NCBI GenBank assembly: GCA_013151535.1
Contig: JAADIC010000065.1
Coordinates: 1 to 6,482, forward strand
Direction of reading: 5' to 3'
Source: Alphaproteobacteria bacterium
Lineage (GTDB): Bacteria > Pseudomonadota > Alphaproteobacteria > Rhodobacterales > Rhodobacteraceae
Length of the DNA: 6,482 nt
This document shows positions 1 through 6,125 of this stretch, in pieces. Positions within the stretch are counted from its first letter, which is position 1, and each line of letters begins with the position of its first letter. Below the pieces are notes generated by a model. It saw only the letters and a list, made by a program, of their open reading frames with translations. It did no database searches and had not been told where the DNA came from. Both the position numbers and the translations under genes were made by a program.

Positions 1-729
1 GATTTTGTCGAAAGCGGCATGCGGGTGGGGCTTGGCACTGGCTCAACCGCGGCTTGGATGGTGCGTATTCTGGGCGAAATGGTGCGTGAAGAGGGCCTCA
101 AGATCGTTGGCGTTCCAACCTCGGATCGCACCGCGCAACTGGCCACCGAGGTCGGCATTCCGATCACCACATTGAACGAGGCGAAATGGCTGGACCTGAC
201 CATTGACGGTGCCGATGAATTTGACGCCAACCTCAACCTGATAAAGGGCGGCGGTGGGGCGCATTTGCAGGAAAAGATCATCGCCACCGCGTCGGATCAG
301 TTCGTCGTCATCACCGACACCAGTAAAGAGGTGGAAACCCTCGGTTCCTTTCCCTTGCCGGTCGAAGTGGTCTGTTTTGGCTGGGAAACCACCAAGGCGC
401 TGATGGAAGAGGCGTTGCTGAACGTCGATGTCATGGGCACATCCGCCAGCCTGCGGCTTGACCGCGACCGGCCCTTTGTGACCGATGAGGGGCATTATAT
501 CCTTGATCTGCACCTGCGCCGCATCGCCGAGCCGCGCAAACTGTCGTTGATCCTCAATCAAATCCCCGGCGTGGTTGAAAACGGCCTGTTCATCGACATA
601 TGTGACGTGATCGTCATCGGCCATGGCGACGGGCAGGTCGAGGTGCGCGACATCAATGCGGGTACGGTTGAGCATGAGCAGATCGACGTCATCGAAAAAG
701 ACAACCTGTTTGTCGATATAACGGACTGA
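1..729 (+). CDS. rpiA: Ribose-5-phosphate isomerase A, 5' end cut off by window
   Basis: Cytosolic enzyme that interconverts ribose 5-phosphate and ribulose 5-phosphate in the non-oxidative pentose phosphate pathway. The frame is open from base 1, and the residues before the first in-frame ATG (19) still look like RpiA (FVESGMRVGLGTGST). The true start therefore lies upstream; about 20 residues are probably missing from a family length of roughly 220-265. Visible motifs are the phosphate-binding GLGTGST loop (bases 28-48), TIDGADEFD (199-225) and LIKGGGGA (238-261). By spacing, the Asp codons at 205 and 214, Lys at 244, Glu at 271 and Lys at 325 match E. coli Asp81, Asp84, Lys94, the catalytic base Glu103 and Lys121. 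The C-terminal region is intact to the TGA. gor starts 5 bases later, so the two are probably co-transcribed. Confidence 0.96.
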   Translation, partial: DFVESGMRVGLGTGSTAAWMVRILGEMVREEGLKIVGVPTSDRTAQLATEVGIPITTLNEAKWLDLTIDGADEFDANLNLIKGGGGAHLQEKIIATASDQFVVITDTSKEVETLGSFPLPVEVVCFGWETTKALMEEALLNVDVMGTSASLRLDRDRPFVTDEGHYILDLHLRRIAEPRKLSLILNQIPGVVENGLFIDICDVIVIGHGDGQVEVRDINAGTVEHEQIDVIEKDNLFVDITD

Positions 730-734
730 TTAGA

Positions 735-2089
735 ATGAAATTTGACTATGATCTCTTTGTCATCGGTGGTGGCTCTGGTGGCGTTCGCGCCGGGCGGCTG
801 ACAGCGGCGGATGGCTTCAAGGTTGGCGTGGCCGAGGAATACCGCATGGGCGGCACCTGTGTCATTCGCGGTTGTGTGCCGAAAAAGCTGATGGTCTATG
901 CGTCGGCATTCTCGGAACAGTTCGTCAATGCCGAAGGCTTTGGCTGGAGCGTCGGTGAAACCAGCTTCAGTTGGCCGCGTCTGATGCACGGCATCAATAC
1001 TGAACTTGACCGTCTGGAGGCGATCTATGCCCGTAATCTGGGCAATGCCGGGGCCGATATTTATGACGCGCGCGGTACTATCGTTGATCCTCACACCGTG
1101 GCCCTGTCGAGCGGCGAAAAATTCACCGCCAAGCATATCCTTGTGGCCACCGGCGGCGCGCCTTTTGTGCCGGAGTTTCCGGGGTCTGATCTTGCCATCA
1201 CCTCGAACGAGTTTTTCCTGATGGACGAGTTGCCCAAGCGGGTGCTGGTGGTGGGCGGCGGCTATATCGCTTGTGAATTCGCTGGTATCCTGAATGGCAT
1301 GGGGTCGCATGTGACCCAGTTCTATCGCGGCGCGCAGATCCTGCGTGGCTTTGACGGCGAGGTTCAGGGCCATGTGGCCGAGGAGATGATCTCAAAAGGC
1401 GTTAACCTGCATGTGGGCACCGATGTGCAATCGATACCAAAACTGATGACGGCTTGCGGGTCTCTTGCACCAATGGTGCGCTGACCATGGTCGACAAGGT
1501 GATTTACGCCACCGGGCGGCGGCCAAATTCAGCGGGTCTGGGGCTGGAAGAGGTCGGGGTTAAACTGGGCCGTTTCGGGGCGATTGTGGTTGATGCCTAT
1601 TCGCAAACCGGCGTGCCGTCGATCTATGCGATTGGCGATGTGACGGACAGGGTCAACCTGACCCCGGTTGCCATCCATGAAGGCGTGGCCTTTGTCGAAA
1701 CCGTGTTTCGTGCTAACCCAAGCAAGCCGGATCACGCGTTGATCGCAACGGCGGTGTTCACCCAGCCGGAAATCGGCACGGTCGGGTTGTCCGAGGAGGC
1801 CGCGCGCGAGATTGAGGAGATCGAGGTTTACCGTTCAACCTTCCGCCCGATGAATTATGTTCTGGCGGATCGGGACGAGCGGATGATGATGAAACTGCTG
1901 GTCAGCACGAAAACCCGCAAGGTTGTCGGCTGTCATATCGTTGGCCAGGGGGCGGGCGAAATGATCCAGCTTGTTGGCGTGGCGCTGAAAATGGGAGCCA
2001 CGAAAGAGGATTTCGATGCGACCATGGCCATTCACCCGACAGCGGCGGAAGAATTGGTCACAATGAAAGATCCCGTGCGGGTTAGTTAA
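735..2089 (+). pseudogene. gor: Glutathione-disulfide reductase, split by a one-base frameshift
   Basis: Gor is a cytosolic FAD enzyme that reduces glutathione disulfide with NADPH. Reading starts at ATG 735 and stays in frame to about 1438, then continues in the -1 frame to the TAA ending at 2089. The joined product is about 451 residues, normal for the family. The first part has the FAD dinucleotide fold (GGGSGG, residues 11-16), the redox disulfide Cys42/Cys47 in GTCVIRGCVPKK and the NADPH fold GGGYIACEFA, followed by two arginines (FYR, ILR) that fit NADPH preference. The second part has ATGRRPN, the FAD-contacting AIGDV and the C-terminal HPTAAEE with the catalytic His-Glu pair of the partner subunit. 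Without correction, translation stops at 1484 after 249 residues and lacks the dimerisation domain, so it should be inactive. No further stops follow, which fits a recent mutation or a sequence error. No clear ribosome site precedes the start; coupling to rpiA is likely. Confidence 0.9.
1436..1442 (+). other. Frameshift site in gor (A run)
   Basis: The bases ACCAAAA lie where the two gor frames meet. The upstream frame reads S-I-P-K and then unrelated residues up to TGA 1482-1484. The downstream frame reads K-T-D-D-G-L-R-V-S, which continues the reductase. Adding one A to the AAAA run (1439-1442) gives a continuous S-I-P-K-T-D-D-G-L, so loss of one A is the simplest explanation. Loss of any single base close by would also fit. 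Confidence 0.8.
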
Positions 2090-2095
2090 TCACGG

Positions 2096-2124
2096 GTTGA
2101 AATGAGCGCATTTTACCCCCATTT
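2096..2124 (+). promoter_or_regulatory. Predicted RpoH (sigma-32) heat-shock promoter for hflKC
   Basis: GTTGAAA (2096-2102) matches 6 of 7 bases of the sigma-32 -35 element CTTGAAA. CCCCATTT (2117-2124) matches every defined base of the -10 element CCCCATNT. The 14-base spacer is within the usual range. Transcription would start near 2130-2132, leaving a leader of about 40 bases that contains the hflK ribosome binding site. The position, just after the gor stop codon and before hflK, fits a promoter for hflK-hflC-DUF2065. The prediction rests on sequence match alone. Confidence 0.65.
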
Positions 2125-2152
2125 GGCGGGCAGGATGTAATTGGCAAGGTTC

Positions 2153-2160
2153 AAGGAAGG
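2153..2160 (+). promoter_or_regulatory. Ribosome binding site of hflK
   Basis: AAGGAAGG lies 11 bases before ATG 2172 and supports that start. Confidence 0.7.
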
Positions 2161-2171
2161 ACAGCAACCAA

Positions 2172-3314
2172 ATGGCTGGAAACGACAATGGCGGCCCGTG
2201 GGGCGGCAATTCGGGTGGGAACAAGGGCGGCGGCGGTGATGACCGCGGCGGCAATCGCGGCGGCGGACAACGCCCCGGCGGTGACGGCCCACAGATCCCC
2301 GAACTCGAGGAGATCGTCAAAAAGGGCCAGGAACAACTGCGCGTCCTGATGGGCGGCCGTGGCGGCGGCAACCGCAACGGCGGTTCCGGCGAAATGCCAA
2401 GCTTTGGCAAGGGGACGTTTTTGTTGATCGGGGTGGCGATTGTGGCCTTGTGGGGCTACGCGTCGTTTTACACAGTCAAGCCCGAAGAAAAATCGGTCGA
2501 GCTGTTTTTTGGCAAGGAATACAAAGTCGGCACATCGGGCCTGAACTTTGCCCCCTGGCCGGTTGTCACCAAAGAAATCGTTTCGGTATCGCGCGAGCGG
2601 ACGGAAGAAATCGGCGTTGGCACCAACTCGCGTTCGGATCAGGGCTTGATGCTTACGGGTGATGAAAACATCGTCGACATTGATTTTCAGGTGGTCTGGA
2701 ATATCGCCGATCCCACCAAGTATCTGTTCAATCTGGCCGATCCGCTGGAAACCATCAACGCGGTAGCGGAATCAGCCATGCGCGAAATTATCGCACGTTC
2801 GGAACTGGCCCCGATCCTGAACCGGGATCGTGGGGCTATTACGGCGGAACTCAGCACTTTGGTGCAAGACACGCTTGATAGTTATGATTCCGGTATCAAC
2901 ATTGTGCGGATCAACTTTGAACGGGCCGACCCGCCGCGCGAAGTGATTGACGCGTTCCGCGAAGTGCAAGCAGCCGAGCAAACCCGCGACACCTTGACAA
3001 AAAAGGCGGATGCCTATGCCAACCAGGTTGTGGCTGGTGCGCGTGGTGAAGCGGCGCAATTGTTGCAAGAGGCCGAAGGCTACCGCGCCGAAGTCGTGAA
3101 CGGTGCCGAAGGTGAAGCCAGCCGTTTCAACGCGGTTTATGCCGAATACGCCAAAGCCCCCGAGGTGACGCGCAAGCGTCTATATCTGGAAACCATGGAA
3201 AAAGTTTTCGGCTCGGTTAACAAAATAATCATCGACGATTCTGTCGGCGGCGCTGGCGGGGTTGTGCCCTATCTGCCGCTGAACGAGTTACAAAAAGGAG
3301 GGTCAAACCAATGA
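2172..3314 (+). CDS. hflK: FtsH protease modulator HflK
   Basis: HflK pairs with HflC in a large inner-membrane complex that surrounds FtsH and controls its access to membrane substrates. The protein has 380 residues, close to the family norm. Residues 1-75 are a glycine/asparagine/arginine-rich cytoplasmic tail beginning with the typical GPWG motif (residues 8-11), interrupted by the segment IPELEEIVKKGQEQLR (42-57). A single transmembrane segment spans about 82-100. The prohibitin (PHB/SPFH) domain runs from about 100 to 265. An alanine/glutamate-rich helix, likely coiled coil, covers about 262-345, and the tail ends with PYLPL (366-370). The N-in, C-out topology (most of the protein periplasmic) is that known for E. 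coli HflK. The stop overlaps the hflC start by four bases (ATGA, 3311-3314). Expression is probably driven by the heat-shock-type promoter at 2096-2124. Confidence 0.95.
   Translation: MAGNDNGGPWGGNSGGNKGGGGDDRGGNRGGGQRPGGDGPQIPELEEIVKKGQEQLRVLMGGRGGGNRNGGSGEMPSFGKGTFLLIGVAIVALWGYASFYTVKPEEKSVELFFGKEYKVGTSGLNFAPWPVVTKEIVSVSRERTEEIGVGTNSRSDQGLMLTGDENIVDIDFQVVWNIADPTKYLFNLADPLETINAVAESAMREIIARSELAPILNRDRGAITAELSTLVQDTLDSYDSGINIVRINFERADPPREVIDAFREVQAAEQTRDTLTKKADAYANQVVAGARGEAAQLLQEAEGYRAEVVNGAEGEASRFNAVYAEYAKAPEVTRKRLYLETMEKVFGSVNKIIIDDSVGGAGGVVPYLPLNELQKGGSNQ
3295..3302 (+). promoter_or_regulatory. Ribosome binding site of hflC
   Basis: AAGGAGGG, a near-consensus site inside the last codons of hflK, lies 8 bases before ATG 3311. 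HflC can therefore be initiated efficiently on its own as well as by coupling across the ATGA overlap, which suits a complex needing similar amounts of both subunits. Confidence 0.8.
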
Positions 3315-4195
3315 AACGTACAGCTCTGATACTGCCGATCCTCGTGGTCGGGCTGTTTGTCGCCGCATCCTCGGTCTATGTGGTCGATGAACGCGAAAAG
3401 GCGCTGGTGCTGCAATTTGGCCAGATCAAGGCCGTCAAGGAAGAGCCGGGACTGGCCTTCAAAATCCCGTTCATTCAGGAAGTGGTGAAATACGAGGATC
3501 GTATCCTGTCGCTTGATACCCAACCGCTGGAAATCACACCCTTGGATGATCGCCGGCTTGTGGTCGATGCATTTGCGCGCTGGCGCATCGCTGATGTGAG
3601 ACAGTTTCGTCAGGCCGTGGGTGCCGGCGGCGAAGCGCGCGCTGAAAACCGCTTGGAACGTATTCTGAACGCCGCAACCCGCGAGGTTCTGGGTTCGGTT
3701 TCATCGGGTAAAATCCTGTCGGCTGATCGTGTCGCGCTGATGAACCTCATCCGTGATACGGCGCGGACGCAGTCCAAGGAGCTTGGTGTTGAAGTGGTCG
3801 ATGTGCGCATCAAACGCGCCGATCTGCCCAGCCAGAACCTGAACGCCACATTCGCCAGAATGCGGGCAGAACGCGAACGCGAAGCAGCAGACGAAATCGC
3901 CCGTGGTAACGAAGCGGCACAAAAGGTTCGCGCCCAAGCGGATCGTACGGTGGTGGAACTGACATCCGAAGCGCGTAAAAACGCCGAGATCATTCGCGGT
4001 GAGGCTGACGCCAAACGTAACGCGATTTTCGCCGAAGCGTTTGGCCGTGATCCCGAGTTCTTTGCCTTTTACCGCTCGCTTTCAGCCTATGAAAAAGCGT
4101 TGACCGGCAATAACTCCAGCATGGTGATTTCGCCTGACAGCGAGTTTTTCACCTATCTGAAATCGGATAAAGCCCCAACGGCCCCGTCTGAATGA
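3311..4195 (+). CDS. hflC: FtsH protease modulator HflC
   Basis: Partner of HflK in the membrane complex around FtsH. The protein has 294 residues, normal for the family. The N-terminal membrane anchor is at about residues 5-24, directly followed by VYVVDEREKALVLQFG (22-37), the characteristic start of the HflC prohibitin domain. That domain runs to about 185 and includes KIPFIQEV (51-58) and DVRIKRADLP (164-173). A charged, alanine-rich helix, probably coiled coil, follows at about 180-245, then the conserved FFAFYRSLSAYEKAL (250-264) and the SEFFTYLK ending (277-284). It overlaps hflK at the start and the DUF2065 gene at its stop (ATGA, 4192-4195), so the three genes are almost certainly one operon. 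No frameshift or missing domain is seen. Confidence 0.96.
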   Translation: MKRTALILPILVVGLFVAASSVYVVDEREKALVLQFGQIKAVKEEPGLAFKIPFIQEVVKYEDRILSLDTQPLEITPLDDRRLVVDAFARWRIADVRQFRQAVGAGGEARAENRLERILNAATREVLGSVSSGKILSADRVALMNLIRDTARTQSKELGVEVVDVRIKRADLPSQNLNATFARMRAEREREAADEIARGNEAAQKVRAQADRTVVELTSEARKNAEIIRGEADAKRNAIFAEAFGRDPEFFAFYRSLSAYEKALTGNNSSMVISPDSEFFTYLKSDKAPTAPSE

Positions 4196-4389
4196 TCGCA
4201 GACCTGCTGACAGGGCTTGGCCTTGTCGCCGTGATCGAGGGGCTGGTGCTTGCACTGGCCCCTTTACGGTTTGAGGATTTGCTGGACGCATTGCGCAAGA
4301 TGTCGGTGCAAACGCGGCGCAACATCGGTTTGGTGACTGTGACAATTGGTGTCATGCTGGTTTGGCTGGCCCGGTTCGTGATAACGTGA
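4192..4389 (+). CDS. DUF2065 small membrane protein (YjeT-like)
   Basis: This 65-residue protein resembles the DUF2065 family, to which E. coli YjeT belongs; yjeT also lies directly after hflC in E. coli. No biochemical function is established. Two hydrophobic segments (about residues 3-24 and 44-64) flank a short charged stretch containing LRFEDLLDALRKMS (25-38) and RRN (42-44), so it should be a hairpin-like inner-membrane protein. The family signature here is an N-terminal G-L-x-x-V-I-E-G-L followed by the basic/acidic loop. Its ATG overlaps the hflC TGA (ATGA) and has no visible ribosome binding site, so translation probably depends on hflC termination. Tight coupling suggests a role with HflKC-FtsH, which is inference from context only. 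Confidence 0.85.
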   Translation: MIADLLTGLGLVAVIEGLVLALAPLRFEDLLDALRKMSVQTRRNIGLVTVTIGVMLVWLARFVIT

Positions 4390-4544
4390 TGCGCGCGCAG
4401 GTTATAGGTTTTGTTAAGCAAATGTTGCAAAACTCCGGCTAGATGGGCAATTCTAATCACAAGCGGTTTCACGCGCATTTGAGTGGCAGCGGCGTGAGTT
4501 GCTGTTGAATTGTGCGCTAAAAGGCACGATCTTGTTTCAGACCA

Positions 4545-4563
4545 GCCCGAGGTGAATTCGGGC
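4545..4563 (+). other. Small GC-rich hairpin in the degP leader
   Basis: GCCCGA (4545-4550) and TCGGGC (4558-4563) form a perfect 6-base stem with a 7-base loop, 16 bases before the degP ribosome binding site. No T run follows, so it is not a standard terminator. It might stabilise the leader mRNA, act as an operator, or mean nothing. Confidence 0.35.
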
Positions 4564-4578
4564 AACAATCTTGCAGTA

Positions 4579-4585
4579 CGGAGGA
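4579..4585 (+). promoter_or_regulatory. Ribosome binding site that fixes the degP start
   Basis: CGGAGGA lies 7 bases before ATG 4593. The later in-frame ATG at 4653, which would give a signal peptide of more ordinary length, has no such site, so 4593 is preferred. Confidence 0.75.
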
Positions 4586-4592
4586 TCTGGGG

Positions 4593-6077
4593 ATGAAATC
4601 CAGAGCATTACTTCAACCAAATACCTATTCAAATGGCATTCGGGCAAATGGCATGCGTGCCCTGTTCCTGCTTATGCTGGGCATAACACTTGTATTGGCG
4701 CAAACTGTTGCGACCTATGCGAAATCGGTTCCCGAAAGTCTTGCCGATCTGGTCGACAAGGTCAGCCCGGCGGTGGTGAATATCACAACCACAACCATGA
4801 TCGCCGCCAGTACCGGCCAGCAAAATACCCTGCCCGATGGCGCGCCGTTTGATGATTTGTTTCGCGATTTCATGGATCGCCAGCAACAACAGGGCGGCCC
4901 GCGTCGCGCCTCAGCCCTTGGCTCGGGCTTCATCATTTCGGAAACCGGTTATATCGTCACCAACAACCATGTGATCGACGGTGCCGATGAAATCCAGATC
5001 GAGCTGTTCAATGGCGGTACCCTCAAGGCGACGATCGTTGGCACGGATGTGAAAACCGATCTGGCCCTGCTCAAGGTCGAATCCGATGAACCTTTGCCTT
5101 TCGTCAGCTTTGGCGACAGTGACATCGCCCGCGTTGGTGACTGGGTCATGGCGGTGGGTAATCCGCTTGGTCAGGGTTTCTCGGTTTCGGCCGGGATCAT
5201 TTCAGCCCGTAACCGCGCCCTGCGCGGCACCTATGACGATTTCATCCAGACCGATGCGGCGATCAACCGGGGCAATTCCGGCGGCCCGCTGTTCAATATG
5301 GACGGCGAGGTGATCGGCGTGAACACCGCGATTCTGTCGCCCAATGGCGGTGGCTCGATCGGGATCGGGTTCTCCATGTCGTCAGCGGTCGTGTCGCGGG
5401 TCATGGACCAGTTGCGTGAATTCGGCGAAACCCGTCGCGGCTGGTTGGGGGTTCGTATTCAGGACGTCAGCCAGGATCTGGCCGAAAGCCTGAGCCTGTC
5501 GGATGTTGCGGGTGCGCTTGTGACCGATGTACCTGATGGCCCGGCCAAAATCGCTGGCATCCAGCAGGGCGATGTCATTGTCACGTTTGACGGCAAACAT
5601 GTGCCCGACACCCGCGAACTTGTGCGCATGGTGGGTGACACTGCGGTTGGTAAAACCGTGCGGGTTGTGGTGTTTCGCGATGGCAAAACCCAAACCCTGA
5701 AGGTGGTGCTGACCCGTCGTGAAGACGCTGAAAAAGCCAGCATTGTGCCTGCCGCAACCCAGCCTGAAGTGACACAGGAAAAGGAACTTCTGGGGCTGAA
5801 GCTCAAAGGGCTGGATGCTGATCTGCGCGGCCAGCTTGGGCTGAATGAAGGCGATGACGGTGTCATTGTCATGGGGGTTGATGAAGCCAGCCAGGCCTTT
5901 GAAAAAGGTCTGCGCGCCGGTGATCTGATCGTCGAGGCCGGTCAGCAGAAAGTTGCATCACTGGCGGACCTGAGCAAACGGATCGAGCAGGCGCGCGAAG
6001 CGGGCCGCAAATCTATCCTGCTGCTTATCACACGCGGTGGCGACCGTCGTTTCGTGGCGCTGTCACTCGGAAGCTGA
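4593..6077 (+). CDS. degP: Periplasmic serine endoprotease, Do/DegP (HtrA) family
   Basis: HtrA-type protease and chaperone that degrades or protects misfolded envelope proteins. The protein has 494 residues (E. coli DegP has 474). It starts with an unusually long polar stretch (1-24), then a hydrophobic signal-peptide core (about 24-40) and a probable cleavage near residues 40-43 (VATYA). The trypsin-like domain covers about 45-270, with catalytic His126 (TNNHVIDG), Asp156 (KTDLALLKV) and Ser229 (NRGNSGGP) all present. A Q-rich stretch (97-100) lies in the LA-loop region. Two PDZ domains follow, at about 282-375 (starting RRGWLGVRIQ) and 397-490. Two PDZ domains place it in the DegP/DegQ group rather than DegS; I cannot separate DegP from DegQ or MucD-like members here, so the symbol is approximate. 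It lies downstream of hflKC in an envelope quality-control block. Confidence 0.93.
   Translation: MKSRALLQPNTYSNGIRANGMRALFLLMLGITLVLAQTVATYAKSVPESLADLVDKVSPAVVNITTTTMIAASTGQQNTLPDGAPFDDLFRDFMDRQQQQGGPRRASALGSGFIISETGYIVTNNHVIDGADEIQIELFNGGTLKATIVGTDVKTDLALLKVESDEPLPFVSFGDSDIARVGDWVMAVGNPLGQGFSVSAGIISARNRALRGTYDDFIQTDAAINRGNSGGPLFNMDGEVIGVNTAILSPNGGGSIGIGFSMSSAVVSRVMDQLREFGETRRGWLGVRIQDVSQDLAESLSLSDVAGALVTDVPDGPAKIAGIQQGDVIVTFDGKHVPDTRELVRMVGDTAVGKTVRVVVFRDGKTQTLKVVLTRREDAEKASIVPAATQPEVTQEKELLGLKLKGLDADLRGQLGLNEGDDGVIVMGVDEASQAFEKGLRAGDLIVEAGQQKVASLADLSKRIEQAREAGRKSILLLITRGGDRRFVALSLGS
4632..4661 (+). repeat. 15-base imperfect tandem duplication in the degP signal region
   Basis: Two adjacent 15-base units (4632-4646 and 4647-4661) match at 12 of 15 positions and share the 8-base core AATGGCAT. 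They are in frame and encode NGIRA followed by NGMRA. Together with the preceding residues they lengthen the polar N-region of the signal peptide. Confidence 0.7.
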
Positions 6078-6096
6078 CTTGCCTGAATTGAGATTG

Positions 6097-6124
6097 AAAA
6101 GGGCGTTCTAACCAGCGCCCTTTT
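6097..6124 (+). terminator. Bidirectional intrinsic terminator between degP and the minus-strand gene
   Basis: AAAAGGGCG (6097-6105) pairs perfectly with CGCCCTTTT (6116-6124) around a 10-base loop. The hairpin begins 19 bases after the degP stop and ends one base before the stop codon of the minus-strand gene. The A run on one side and the T run on the other allow termination in both directions. The T tract is only four bases, so efficiency may be moderate. Confidence 0.75.
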
Positions 6125-6125
6125 G

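Larger units (their letters stand above)
4390..4592 (+). other. Intergenic region before degP
   Basis: These 203 bases carry no credible gene. They should contain the degP promoter, but no convincing housekeeping, RpoH or EcfG promoter stands out. The best weak candidates are TTGAAT (4505-4510) with a poor -10 element 17 bases on, and an ECF-like pair AACT (4431-4434) plus TCTAA (4452-4456). The short palindrome GCAA-ATG-TTGC (4418-4428) and the hairpin at 4545-4563 are the only clear local structures. No strong terminator for the hflK operon is seen, so read-through into degP is possible. Confidence 0.5.

Noticed and set aside
43..1373. Long minus-strand open frames antisense to rpiA and gor (up to 271 codons)
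   Set aside because: They mirror the codon structure of clear plus-strand genes, show no recognisable domains, and end or start at arbitrary points. They are antisense shadows.
1488..2089. The second gor segment as an independent gene starting at ATG 1488 or TTG 1454
   Set aside because: There is no ribosome binding site, and the segment is exactly the C-terminal half of glutathione reductase with no complete domain set of its own.
2099..2114. Hairpin AAATG-AGCG-CATTT as a gor terminator
   Set aside because: The stem is five mostly A/T pairs with no proper T tract, and it lies inside the spacer of the predicted hflK promoter. It is more likely incidental, although an operator role is not excluded.
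2175..2395. GGC-rich repeats at the start of hflK as a possible repeat element or foreign insert
   Set aside because: A glycine-rich N-terminal tail is usual in HflK proteins, and the repeats simply encode it in frame.
4415..4428. Possible CtrA-type site TTAA-N7-TTGC before degP
   Set aside because: Only the first half matches TTAA-N7-TTAA, which is too weak to call.
4149..4568. 139-codon minus-strand frame covering the end of hflC, DUF2065 and the gap before degP
   Set aside because: It overlaps two confident plus-strand genes, and its translation is low-complexity with no hydrophobic pattern or motif I recognise.
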